Below are positions 7,690 to 17,200 of a DNA stretch of 64,000 nucleotides, one piece after another. The notes beneath the pieces are model-generated. The model was given only the letters and a program-made list of their open reading frames with translations, searched no databases and was not told the origin of the DNA. How positions within the stretch are numbered: the stretch's first letter is position 1; each line of letters starts with the position of its first letter. The position numbers and the translations under genes are program-made. Origin of the DNA: Cytophagales bacterium (GTDB lineage Bacteria > Bacteroidota > Bacteroidia > Cytophagales > Spirosomataceae); NCBI GenBank assembly GCA_013298805.1, contig JAAFIU010000004.1, forward strand, positions 1-64,000, in the 5' to 3' direction.

Positions 7690-8985
7690 ATGAATAATTC
7701 TCAAAAACCTTTGGACTCGCTCAACGTATTTTCTTTCAAAGGGATACAAATGCAAACTTTTCACATTACTTGGATTACCTTTTTCTTTTGCTTCTTCGGA
7801 TGGTTCGGTATTGCTCCATTAATGAAAATCGTAAAAGATGACCTCGGACTAACAAAAAGTCAAATCGGTAATATCATCATTGCGTCGGTTTCAGCAACAA
7901 TTTTTGCACGCTTGCTTATCGGTCGCCTTTGCGATACGATTGGTCCACGATTGACTTACACTTGGTTGTTGGTTTTTGGGTCAATTCCAGTAATGACCAT
8001 TGGCTTGGCAGAAAGTTATGAGAGTTTTTTATTGTTTCGTTTAGCCATAGGCGTTATTGGAGCATCCTTCGTTATTACACAATATCATACTTCGGCAATG
8101 TTTGCTCCTAAAATCAAAGGAACTGCCAATGCAGTTGCAGGTGGTTGGGGAAATCTTGGTGGAGGAATTACCAATATGGTTATGCCATTAGTTTTAGCAG
8201 GTTTTGTTGGCTTGGGATATTCAAATCCTCAAGCTTGGCGTTATGCCATGATTCTACCAGGTGCAATGTTAATAGTAATGGCTTTTGTTTACTATAAATT
8301 CACGAAAGATACGCCAGCAGGTAATTATTCAGAAATTGAGCGTGACACAACAACACAAGCGAAAGGTTCATTTATTTCGGCAGCTTCTGATTATCGTACT
8401 TGGATTTTGTTTATAGCTTACGGAGCGTGTTTTGGGATTGAAATCACTTTTGATAACGTAGCGGCACTTTATTTCTCTGAAAACTTCTCATGCGACCTTA
8501 AAACGGCAGGACTTTTAGCAGGTGTGTTTGGTTTTATGAACATCTTCGCTCGTGCCGTTGGTGGTATCGTAGCCGACAAAGTAGGTAGCACTTACGGAAT
8601 GAGAGGAAAAGGCTGGTTGTTAGCAGGTTTGTTGGTCATGGAAGGATTTGGAATTATTCTTTTTGCTCAAACAGGTTCAATTGCAATGGCAGTGATGGCA
8701 ATGTTAGGTTTTGCTTTATTCTTGAAAATGGCAAACGGAGCAACTTATGCAATTGTACCATTTATCAATACTAAAAATGTAGGTTCAGTGGCAGGAATTG
8801 TAGGAGCAGGTGGAAATTTAGGTGGAGTTTTAGCAGGTTTTCTTTTCAAATCAGAAACGATTTCTTACGCTCAAGCTTTTATGTACATCGGATTTGCCGT
8901 AGCAGTGATTGGAGCAATAACCGCTTTAATCAAATTTGACAAAAAGCAATTGGCTGAAACAAATGCTGTTTTGGCTGTCGCTTAA
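7690..8985 (+). CDS. narK: MFS nitrate/nitrite transporter, NarK family
   Basis: This 431-residue inner-membrane protein is predicted to have 12 TM helices. It shows nitrate/nitrite-porter signatures: GWFGIAPLM in TM1, the RLLIGRLCDTIGPR loop between TM2 and TM3, and two glycine-rich nitrate-signature-like helices (AVAGGWGNLGGG near residue 150 and AGIVGAGGNLGGVLAGF near 365). It lies 38 bp after cobA. Together with the ABC system downstream it gives two nitrate uptake routes across the inner membrane. Confidence 0.93.
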   Translation: MNNSQKPLDSLNVFSFKGIQMQTFHITWITFFFCFFGWFGIAPLMKIVKDDLGLTKSQIGNIIIASVSATIFARLLIGRLCDTIGPRLTYTWLLVFGSIPVMTIGLAESYESFLLFRLAIGVIGASFVITQYHTSAMFAPKIKGTANAVAGGWGNLGGGITNMVMPLVLAGFVGLGYSNPQAWRYAMILPGAMLIVMAFVYYKFTKDTPAGNYSEIERDTTTQAKGSFISAASDYRTWILFIAYGACFGIEITFDNVAALYFSENFSCDLKTAGLLAGVFGFMNIFARAVGGIVADKVGSTYGMRGKGWLLAGLLVMEGFGIILFAQTGSIAMAVMAMLGFALFLKMANGATYAIVPFINTKNVGSVAGIVGAGGNLGGVLAGFLFKSETISYAQAFMYIGFAVAVIGAITALIKFDKKQLAETNAVLAVA

Positions 8986-9054
8986 TGAGTGAGTTTCCAG
9001 CGATGAGTTATGCAGTAATTTATTACTTATTACTCAAAGCTAAACTATAAAAAA

Positions 9055-9084
9055 GCCCAAACAAGATGGGGGTCTTGTTTAGGC
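9055..9084 (+). promoter_or_regulatory. Hairpin with TGGGGG loop in the porin leader (copy 1)
   Basis: Stem 9055-9066/9073-9084 pairs at 11 of 12 positions and encloses hexaloop TGGGGG (9067-9072) closed by GA/TC. It ends 46 nt before the porin start codon. No T-tract follows on the plus strand, so it is not a normal terminator for narK. A second hairpin with a different stem but the same loop and closing pairs lies upstream of nrtA (10854-10881). Confidence 0.55.
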
Positions 9085-9130
9085 ACAAATTGCTTAACTC
9101 TGTTAAAATTTCACAATCAATCACAAATGT

Positions 9131-10750
9131 ATGAAAAATTTTCACATTTCTAAATTAGCCCTATTCTTATTTTTGAGTATTTGTACTCAATTCACAATGA
9201 AGGCTCAGTTCACCCTTACGGGACAAGTAAGAACAAGAACTGAAATCCGTAATGGACTTGGTAATTTAGTGCCAACTGATTCAAAGTCAGCCGCATTTAC
9301 TTCACAAAGAACAAGATTGAATTTTGGTTACAAATGGGATAGAGTTCTCTTCGGAGCGGCTGTTCAAGATGTTCGAGTATGGGGACAAGACGCTTCGTCT
9401 ATCTCAAATGCAGATGGGGCAAAATTAATGTTGCACGAAGGTTGGGCAGAAGTTACGCTTGCGAATAAAGCCGATACAACGGTAAAATTCAAAGCGGTTG
9501 ACTTATTAACGGTTAAAATTGGTCGTCAAGAATTGATTTATGATGACGTTCGTTTAATCGGAAATTTAGATTGGTTACAGCAAGGTCGTCGCCATGACAT
9601 GGTACTTTTAAAAGCCGTTCACCACGGATGGCAAATAGACGCAGGGTATGCTTTCGGACAAAATACAGATGGTTTTGGAACTGTTGGAACAGGATATGTA
9701 CCCGCAAACGTAAATGCCTTTACTCGTACTTCAACGGGTGTATTAGTGCCAACGCCAGCAGGAATTATTCCATTGACAGTAGGTGGCGGTGTCGGAGCAA
9801 ACAGTGTAAAAACGGGTGGTGCATTGGCATGGGTTAATCCTCCATCAACCAACGGAGCCTCACAAGATTATAAATCATTCAAGAGTTTATACATAAGTCG
9901 TAAGTTTAACCAAACTAAATTTTCGGGTTTATTATTCCAAGATGACTTTAGTGCTTATCGTTTAGACTCAGTTGGAAGTGCTGGAACGGGTTACGTATAT
10001 GGTAGAAGGTTCGTTTCTTCGGGTGCAACAGATACTTATGATTACGCACAATCAAGAAGCCGTACTACTTATGGTTTAATGGTTAATCATACTTTGGGAA
10101 ATGCTTCTGGTTTTGGTAAAATCGCTTTACAAGGTGCGTATTATGGACAAACTGGTAAAGACCGTGAAGGAAATGACATGGATGCTTACCACTATACATT
10201 GGCAGCAACCTACCAAAAAAGAAAGTGGGCATTTACTTTGGGATATGACGTTCTTTCTGGAAACGACGGTTCAAGTGCAACCAATAATTACAAGGCTTCA
10301 ACAGGATACAATAATCGTTTTGACCCATTGTACGGAACACCACACCGTCACTGGGGATACATGGATTACTTTTACGTAGGTACTAACTCTCCCGCAGGAG
10401 GTTTAAACAACGGTTATTTAAAAGCAAAATATACGAGCAATATGCTAACGTTTGGGGTTGATTATCACACATTTGCCTTGAATAAAGCAACCACAAAAGG
10501 CGACGGAACGCTTGTTGGAACAGATTTAGGAAACGAAATAGACTTCTTATTGAATTACAACATGAATAAATTTACCAATATCGAATTAGGTTATTCTGTG
10601 ATGATGGCAACTGATAATATGACTTTTGCCAAAGGACAAGCCACAACTGATGCAGCAGCAAAGAATTTTGATAAAACGGGAACGTGGTTGTATTTAATGA
10701 TTAACATTCGTCCAGACTTCTTTTACGCAAAACCAGTAGCGATTAAATAA
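9131..10750 (+). CDS. Outer-membrane beta-barrel porin (alginate-export-like), nitrate cluster
   Basis: This 539-residue protein has a signal peptide (hydrophobic LALFLFLSICTQF, likely cleaved after MKAQ) and barrel-like alternating strands rich in aromatic and glycine residues, ending in INIRPDFFYAKP. Segments such as FTLTGQVRTRTEIRNG and QRTRLNFGYKWDRVLFG are typical of the alginate-export/OprD-like porins of Bacteroidota. The nitrate-cluster location suggests it admits nitrate or nitrite across the outer membrane; the substrate is inferred. Confidence 0.82.
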   Translation: MKNFHISKLALFLFLSICTQFTMKAQFTLTGQVRTRTEIRNGLGNLVPTDSKSAAFTSQRTRLNFGYKWDRVLFGAAVQDVRVWGQDASSISNADGAKLMLHEGWAEVTLANKADTTVKFKAVDLLTVKIGRQELIYDDVRLIGNLDWLQQGRRHDMVLLKAVHHGWQIDAGYAFGQNTDGFGTVGTGYVPANVNAFTRTSTGVLVPTPAGIIPLTVGGGVGANSVKTGGALAWVNPPSTNGASQDYKSFKSLYISRKFNQTKFSGLLFQDDFSAYRLDSVGSAGTGYVYGRRFVSSGATDTYDYAQSRSRTTYGLMVNHTLGNASGFGKIALQGAYYGQTGKDREGNDMDAYHYTLAATYQKRKWAFTLGYDVLSGNDGSSATNNYKASTGYNNRFDPLYGTPHRHWGYMDYFYVGTNSPAGGLNNGYLKAKYTSNMLTFGVDYHTFALNKATTKGDGTLVGTDLGNEIDFLLNYNMNKFTNIELGYSVMMATDNMTFAKGQATTDAAAKNFDKTGTWLYLMINIRPDFFYAKPVAIK

Positions 10751-10843
10751 CAGTTATCAGTAAGCAGTTATCAGTAAATTTAGAGTAGCTTATTGGTACT
10801 ATTAATTTATAACTGTTTACTGATAACTGTTTACTGATAACTG
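10751..10843. repeat. Palindromic element after the porin gene (CAGTTATCAGTAA words)
   Basis: Left arm 10751-10780 has two tandem CAGTTATCAGTAA-type words. The right arm, 10811-10843, carries their inverted copies with only about one mismatch over 28 positions. It begins directly after the porin stop codon. It shares its words with the element at 1102-1214. Confidence 0.7.
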
Positions 10844-10853
10844 CTAAACTGTT

Positions 10854-10881
10854 CCAAAACTCGATGGGGGTCGGTTTTTGG
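10854..10881 (+). promoter_or_regulatory. Hairpin with TGGGGG loop in the nrtA leader (copy 2)
   Basis: Stem 10854-10864/10871-10881 has nine Watson-Crick pairs, one G-U pair and one mismatch around hexaloop TGGGGG (10865-10870), again closed by GA/TC. It ends 31 nt before the nrtA start. Its stem differs from the 9055-9084 hairpin while loop and closing pairs are identical, which suggests selection on an RNA structure. Confidence 0.55.
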
Positions 10882-10912
10882 GGGTATTTATAAATTTTAA
10901 ATAAAGAAAATT

Positions 10913-12121
10913 ATGCAAACTCTGTTAAAAAAATCAGTATCATTTTTGTGTCTAATGGCACTACTCACGGTGGTATCTTCATTTAAGATTACACCGCCAG
11001 CACGAAAAATTAAATTAGGATTTATTCCATTGACAGATTGTGCTCCATTAGTGGCAGCCAAAGAATTAGGGCTTTTCGCCAAATATGGTGTTGATGTAGA
11101 ACTTTCAAAAGAAGCATCTTGGGCAAATATTAGAGATAAAGTATTGAACGGAGAATTGGATGGGGCTCACTGTCTATTCTCAATGCCACTTTCGGTTTAT
11201 ACGGGTATCGGTGGAAAAGCAGGTTCAGAAATGAAAATTGCGATGGTTTTGAATAATAATGGACAAGCCATTACCCTTTCAAAAGATTTTTGTGGATTGG
11301 TAGGCTTCAAAGAAGTCAATAAAGTGGCTGCCGCAGTTAAGAATGTTCAGTCTCGCAAAGAAGTAACTTTTGCCATGACTTTCCCAGGTGGAACACACGA
11401 TATTTGGTTAAGAAACTGGATGGCAGCCGCAGGAATTAACCAAAAATCAGTGGGTATTATCACTATTCCACCGCCACAAATGGTTGCGAATATGCGTGTA
11501 GATAACATGGAAGGTTTTTGCGTTGGAGAACCTTGGAATGGCGTTGCAGCAGCACAAGGCGTTGGTTTTACGCAAATTGCGTCACAAGATATTTGGAAAC
11601 ATCATCCAGAAAAAGCCTTAGTGGTAAATTCAAAATTTGCAGCAGAAGACAAAGAGGATTTGAAAAAAGTAATGAAAGCAATCATTGAAGCTTGCAAGTG
11701 GTTAGATAACATGGGAAATCGTAAAAAAGCCGCTGGTTGGTTGACAAAACCATACTACGTAAATGCTCCGTTGGCAGCTATCGAATCTCGTTTATTAGGT
11801 TCAAACGATTTAGGTTGTGATTTGGGTGTACAGAAATACAAAGATGATTACATGACTTTTTATAACAATGGACTTGTTTCAACACCTCGTAAATCTCACG
11901 CTATGTGGTTTTTAGCTCAATATGTTCGTTTTGGATATTTGAAAGCTGAACCAAACTACAAAGCAATTACCGAGAAATTGATTCTTGATGATTTGTTTGC
12001 CGAAGTAGCCAAAGAAATGCAGGTACCAATTCAACCAGATATGAAGCCGTTCAAAACGACTTACGATGTTAATTTTGACCCTGCTAATATTGGTGATTAT
12101 TTGAAGGCAACGAAAAAATAG
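10913..12121 (+). CDS. nrtA: Nitrate ABC transporter substrate-binding protein (NrtA/CmpA family)
   Basis: This 402-residue periplasmic protein has an N-terminal signal (VSFLCLMALLTVVSSF) with no clear lipobox. The mature part begins with KIKLGFIPLTDCAPLVAAKELG, typical of NrtA/CmpA/SsuA-like binding proteins. Other family features are the CLFSMPLSVYTGIGGKA loop and FPGGTHDIWLRNWMAAAGI (about residue 160), near where NrtA binds nitrate. It is followed by permease and ATPase genes. Nitrate rather than bicarbonate is inferred from context. Confidence 0.9.
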   Translation: MQTLLKKSVSFLCLMALLTVVSSFKITPPARKIKLGFIPLTDCAPLVAAKELGLFAKYGVDVELSKEASWANIRDKVLNGELDGAHCLFSMPLSVYTGIGGKAGSEMKIAMVLNNNGQAITLSKDFCGLVGFKEVNKVAAAVKNVQSRKEVTFAMTFPGGTHDIWLRNWMAAAGINQKSVGIITIPPPQMVANMRVDNMEGFCVGEPWNGVAAAQGVGFTQIASQDIWKHHPEKALVVNSKFAAEDKEDLKKVMKAIIEACKWLDNMGNRKKAAGWLTKPYYVNAPLAAIESRLLGSNDLGCDLGVQKYKDDYMTFYNNGLVSTPRKSHAMWFLAQYVRFGYLKAEPNYKAITEKLILDDLFAEVAKEMQVPIQPDMKPFKTTYDVNFDPANIGDYLKATKK

Positions 12122-12130
12122 GTTTAATGA

Positions 12131-12251
12131 ACCGCAAGGACACGAGGACGCAAAGAAATTTAGAATAAAAAAATCATAGCATCCATTCGTCTTTGCGGTA
12201 ATTTTTAAAATAAAAAAATCATAGCGTCCATTCGTCTTTGCGGTAAATTTT
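12131..12251. repeat. Tandem 44-bp repeat and inverted CGCAAAG words between nrtA and nrtB
   Basis: Two nearly identical direct copies (about 12163-12206 and 12207-12250) each contain CCATTCGTCTTTGCGGTAA. Upstream, at 12131-12155, ACCGCAAGGACACGAGGACG followed by CAAAG is partly their inverse. A transcript could pair the first arm with either copy. The second copy runs up to the nrtB start codon. Confidence 0.6.
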
Positions 12252-12257
12252 AAAATC

Positions 12258-13034
12258 ATGATAAAAAAATCAGCAATCAGCATTGCTTACTTTTTAGGAA
12301 GTATGGCAATTTTAATCGGACTTTGGCAATTGATTTCTGTCATTACTAAAGCCGAAATTCCAAGTCCAGTTTCAACATGGGCCGTTTTCAAAGAATTGAT
12401 GGCAGAACCATTTTACGATAGAGGGCCAAACGATAAAGGAATTGGGAATAACCTATTCAGTTCAATTGGTAGAGTCTTTACGGGGTTTTTATTAGGTAGT
12501 ATCATTGCCATTCCGATGGGAATGTTGATGGGAGCTTCTAAAATAGGCATGAGCCTTTTGAATCCAATCGTACAAATTTTGAAACCAGTTTCGCCATTAG
12601 CTTGGTTTCCATTGGGGCTTTTAGCTTTCAAAGATTCGGGCGGAGCAACCATTTTTATCATCGCCATTACGTCTTTATGGCCAACGGTGATTAACACCGC
12701 TTTTGGTGTTTCGAGTATTCCGCAAGACCACAAAAATGTAGGAAAAGCATTTGGTTTTTCAAGATGGAAATATTTAACAAAAATCGTCATTCCTTACGCA
12801 ATGCCGCACATTTTTACAGGCTTACGTCTTTCAATTGGGATTGCATGGGTTGTAATTGTAGCGGGCGAAATGCTATCGGGTGGCGTAGGAATTGGCTTTT
12901 TTGTTTGGGATAGTTGGAATGGTTTGTCTTTAGAAAAAATCCTTGTTGCCATTCTGATTATTGGCGGTGTGGGTTTGCTTTTAGACAAAGGCTTCAATGC
13001 TTTACAAAATTTATTCTCTTGGGAAGGAAAGTAA
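12258..13034 (+). CDS. nrtB: Nitrate ABC transporter permease (NrtB family)
   Basis: This 258-residue inner-membrane protein has about six TM helices and belongs to the SsuC/TauC/NrtB permeases. The ATPase-contacting EAA-like loop reads GFSRWKYLTKIVIPYAMPHI (about residues 165-185). KPVSPLAWFPLGLLAFKDS and WVVIVAGEMLSGGVGIGFFV are also characteristic. It sits between the binding protein and ATPase genes. Bases just before its start codon belong to the tandem repeat, so its leader may be structured. Confidence 0.93.
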   Translation: MIKKSAISIAYFLGSMAILIGLWQLISVITKAEIPSPVSTWAVFKELMAEPFYDRGPNDKGIGNNLFSSIGRVFTGFLLGSIIAIPMGMLMGASKIGMSLLNPIVQILKPVSPLAWFPLGLLAFKDSGGATIFIIAITSLWPTVINTAFGVSSIPQDHKNVGKAFGFSRWKYLTKIVIPYAMPHIFTGLRLSIGIAWVVIVAGEMLSGGVGIGFFVWDSWNGLSLEKILVAILIIGGVGLLLDKGFNALQNLFSWEGK

Positions 13035-13050
13035 AACCTGTATTACGTAT

Positions 13051-13135
13051 CAAGTATTATGTATTAAGGAAGTATTCGTATTACAGAGTCTTCTTCAATT
13101 TTACTTAATACTTTGTACCTAATACCTAATACTTG
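13051..13135. repeat. Palindromic element between nrtB and nrtD (CAAGTATTA words)
   Basis: CAAGTATTATGTATTAAG at 13051-13068 is matched in inverse by the cluster of TACTTAATACT, CCTAATACC and TAATACTTG at about 13101-13135. The 85-bp palindrome fills the gap between two codirectional transporter genes. Its words recur at 3408-3503 and 58147-58210. Confidence 0.5.
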
Positions 13136-13140
13136 AAAAT

Positions 13141-13998
13141 ATGACAAACATCGAAACTTCAGTTCAATTCGTTGATTCAGCGAATGACTTTCATAAAATA
13201 AATGCCAATGAAACTTCAGTTAGCATCAAAGATGTAACCGTTTCATTCAAAGGCTCAAAAGGTACATTTACCGCTATTAAAGACATTAGTCTTGACATTA
13301 AAAAAGGTGAAATTGTAGCACTTATCGGTCACTCAGGTTGTGGTAAATCAACTTTGATGAATACCATTTCGGGCATGGTTTCACCTTCAAAAGGAGAAGT
13401 TCTTGCGAATGGTAACACAGTAAAAGGGCCTGGGCCAGACAGAGGAATTGTTTTCCAAAACTATTCACTTTTGCCTTGGTTAACGGTTTACAAAAATATC
13501 TACGAAGCGGTTGATTCTGTTTTCAAAGATAAAACTTCCATCGAAAAACATGAGTTGGTGGAAGAAAACCTGAAAATGGTTAATCTGACCCAACACAAAG
13601 ACAAATTGCCGGGACAACTTTCGGGAGGAATGAAACAGCGAGTAGCCATTGCTCGTGCTTTTGCTATCAATCCGAGTATCTTATTGTTGGACGAACCTTT
13701 CGGAGCCTTAGATGCACTCACAAAAGGCTCAATGCACATCGAATTATTGAAACTTTGGAATTTAGATAACCGTAATAAAACGATTGTCATGGTGACGCAC
13801 GATATCGAAGAAGCTATTTTCTTGTCGGATAGAGTAGTGGTAATGAATAATGGGCCAGAAGCTACCATCAAGAAAATTGTTGACATCAACTTGCCAAGAC
13901 CACGTAACAAAAAAGATATTGCTCACGACCCAGAATATATCCGTATTCATGATGAATTATTGACATTATTATTTGATAAATTTTCAATTGAAGACTAA
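13141..13998 (+). CDS. nrtD: Nitrate ABC transporter ATP-binding protein (NrtD family)
   Basis: This 285-residue cytosolic ATPase drives the NrtA/NrtB importer. It has Walker A GHSGCGKST (about residue 65), Q-loop VFQNYSLLPWLTV, signature LSGGMKQR (about 162), Walker B ILLLDEPFGALD and switch H in MVTHDIEEA. The N-terminus is about 35 residues longer than the minimal fold. There is no NrtC-like fused binding domain, so the transporter probably uses a homodimer of this subunit. Confidence 0.93.
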   Translation: MTNIETSVQFVDSANDFHKINANETSVSIKDVTVSFKGSKGTFTAIKDISLDIKKGEIVALIGHSGCGKSTLMNTISGMVSPSKGEVLANGNTVKGPGPDRGIVFQNYSLLPWLTVYKNIYEAVDSVFKDKTSIEKHELVEENLKMVNLTQHKDKLPGQLSGGMKQRVAIARAFAINPSILLLDEPFGALDALTKGSMHIELLKLWNLDNRNKTIVMVTHDIEEAIFLSDRVVVMNNGPEATIKKIVDINLPRPRNKKDIAHDPEYIRIHDELLTLLFDKFSIED

Positions 13999-14024
13999 GG
14001 AGTAAATTATTAAACTTAAATCAC

Positions 14025-14219
14025 TTACTCTGTCGCTCGCCCAATGTCATTAAGTTAAGGTTTTTGAATTAAGAATTCTGAATAAGGAATGTAGATTTTA
14101 GAAGTTTTACAGAGGATATTTTACTTCTCCATTCTTTATTCCTTGCGGCAGCCGCTACTGTTATAAATTCTGACTTATTTCCTTAACTTAATGACATTGG
14201 GCGAGCGGCCAATGAGTAA
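14025..14219. repeat. Long palindromic element upstream of the nitrate reductase gene
   Basis: Arms 14034-14060 and 14181-14207 are perfect 27-bp inverted repeats containing CGCCCAATGTCATTAAG, with 120 bp between them. Outer TTACTC (14025-14030) and GAGTAA (14214-14219) extend the symmetry. The centre has further inverted words (GAATAAGGAATG near 14080 and its approximate complement near 14130). It occupies most of the 286-bp gap between nrtD and the reductase gene. Confidence 0.75.
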
Positions 14220-14284
14220 TAATTCGCTTTATCTATAATAAACCTGTTTACTGTCTTGAGAATTTCTAATCACTACTTTCCCTT

Positions 14285-17200
14285 ATGAGCAATTTGAATC
14301 AAACTAAATATAAATCTACCTGCTCATATTGTGGGGTTGGTTGTGGAGTTGAAATTACCAAAATTGACAACGGTAAAATTTACGTAGAAGGTGACAAAGA
14401 CCACCCTTCAAGTAAAGGAATGCTTTGTTCAAAAGGAATGAATCTGCATTATACCGTCAATGATAAGTCAGACAGATTGCTGTATCCAGAAATGCGTTTT
14501 AACCGAAATATGCCCCTGCAAAGAGTAAGTTGGGATACTGCTCTTGACCGAACAGCAGCAATTTTCAAAACTTTTATCCAAAAATATGGCCCAGATTCAG
14601 TAGGCTTTTATGTATCTGGACAATGTTCTACCGAAGAATATTATATCATTAATAAACTCATCAAAGGTTTTATTGGCTCAAACAATATTGATACTAACTC
14701 TCGTCTATGTATGTCATCGGCGGTAGTAGGTTATAAGCTTACTTTAGGCGAAGATTCTGTGCCTGTTTGTTATGACGATATTGAATTGGCGGATTGCTTT
14801 TTTGTAACGGGGGCAAATCCTGCTTGGTGTCACCCAATCATTTGGCGACGAGTGGAGGCTCACAAACAAGCAAATCCCAATGTTAAAATTATCGTCATCG
14901 ACCCAAGGCGTACTCAAACAGCATCACAAGCCGATTTACATTTACAACTCAATCCCGGAACTGACATCGTTCTGACCAATATTATCGGTAGAATTCTCAT
15001 TGAAAATAATTGGATTGACAACGATTTTATCACTAATCATACCGACGGTTTTGAAGCTTACCGTGAACAAGTTTTTACCCGAACGCTTTCCGAAGCTTCG
15101 GTAATCTGTGGTGTTGCAGAAAGCGATATTTTATTAGCTGCTCAATATATTCACGAGTCAAAAGGTTTTCTCTCGATGTGGACAATGGGCTTGAATCAGT
15201 CGGTAGTTGGGGTTAATAAAAACCTGTCACTCATTGATTTACATTTGATTACAGGTAGAATTGGCAAAGAAGGCAATGGTCCTTTTTCATTGACCGGACA
15301 ACCCAACGCCATGGGTGGACGTGAAGTAGGAGGTTTGGCAAATATGCTACCTGCTCATCGAGATTTATTGAATCCTGCTCACCGTGAGGAGGTTCAAGCG
15401 TTTTGGGGAGGCGCAAAAATTTCGGATAAACCGGGGTTTTCGGCAACCGAAATGTTCCAAGCCCTTGCCGATGGCAGAATGAAAGCCATTTGGATTGTCA
15501 CAACCAACCCAATGGTGAGCTTGCCAGATATTAATATGGTAGAAAAAGGACTCCAAAATGCCAAATTTGTGGTGGTTCAAGATATTTCTAACCGTTCAGA
15601 TACCGTAAAATATGCCGATGTGGTACTTCCTGCGGCAGCTTGGGCTGAAAAAGATTCAGTTTTTACGAATTCCGAAAGAAGAATTACTTATTTGCCGAAA
15701 GTAATTGATGCCCCAGGTGAAGCTTTAGACGATACCGAAATTATTAAAAGATTTGCTCATAAAATGGGCTTTGGAGAATCTTTTAACTATCAGAATAACA
15801 GTGAAATATACGACGAACATTGTCTTTCAACCAAAGGAACAAACATAAATATTACAGGGCTTAATTACGATGTTTTGAAAGAAAAACGTAGTGTTCAATG
15901 GCCATTTGTCGATGTTCGAGACTCGATGCTTGATGTTCGGAGTGGCGAAACCCCAAAATCAAATACTGAATCACAAATAACGAATCAAGAACCTCGAACA
16001 TCGAACCTCGAACATCGGGAATCGTATTTCGGCACAAGACGCTTGTTTACAGACAGCAAGTTCTACACCTTAAATCAAAGAGCTAAAATCCATGCCGTGC
16101 CTGATGAAAATTTATCAGAAAAATTAACGGAAGACTTTCCTCTAATTCTGACAACGGGTCGTATTCGTGACCAATGGCATACCATGACCAAAACGGGGAA
16201 GGTTAACAAATTGAATCAGCATATTGCCCAACCTTACGTTGAAATTCACCCGAATGATGCTCAAAAAAGAGGCATTGTTGATGGTCAAGTAATTGAAATT
16301 GAAAGTATTAGAGGGAGAAATCAAGTAAAGGCAAAAATTACCGAAGATATTAAAGAAGGCGTTTGTTTTATGCCAATGCACTTTGGAAAAATCTTAGGAA
16401 ATGCTTTTGGAAGAGCTAATAGTTTAACAAATACTTTGATAGATGCACGCTCAAAAGAGCCAGATTTTAAGTTCTCAGCCGTGCAAATACGTGCGTATGT
16501 AAAACCTGTGGAGAAAATTGTGATTATCGGGGCGGGTTCTGCGGGATTAGGATTCATTAATTCGTACCGAAATCTGAATAAAACTGATGAAATTCATGTG
16601 TTTTCAAAAGAGATTTATCCGTTTTATAACCGTGTTATGTTGCCTGATTATATTTCTGGAGCTCAAGAATGGGAACAATTGGTAAAATTACGGGAAGACC
16701 AATTTGCTGATGCTAATATTCAGGTTCACAAAGGTTTAGAGATTGTAAATATTGATAGAAAGAATAAAATTATCATTGATTCGGAAGGAAATGAACACAC
16801 TTACGACCGCCTGATTTTAGGAATGGGTTCACGGGCGTTTATGCCTCCGTCTGTTCCAAGAATTCCCGGGATTTTCAATATGCGCTCTCGATTAGATGCG
16901 GACAGTATGAAGCCGTTTATGAGTCAAGAAAATCCTCACGCTTTAATCGTTGGCGGTGGTTTATTAGGCTTAGAATTGGCGGCATCATTGCGTGAAGTCA
17001 ACGTAAAAGTGACCATTGTTCAGCGTATTAGCCGTTTTATGGATAGACAATTAGACCAGTTAGGCTCTGATTTACTCCATGAAGAAATTGTCAATTTAGG
17101 TATTGATGTTTATTATAATGATGAAGTTTCAGCCTTTTATGGAACGGATAAATTTGAAGGCGTTCGCTTAAAATCAGGACGAAAAATAGATGCTCAAATT

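Noticed and set aside
9055-9084. Intrinsic terminator of narK
   Set aside because: The A/T-run lies on the wrong side for plus-strand transcription, no minus-strand gene ends here, and the same loop recurs before nrtA, so a leader element fits better.
9055-10881. ANTAR-type (NasR) antitermination hairpins
   Set aside because: The hexaloop is TGGGGG, not A at position 1 and G at position 4, each leader has a single hairpin, and no ANTAR-domain protein is encoded in the window.
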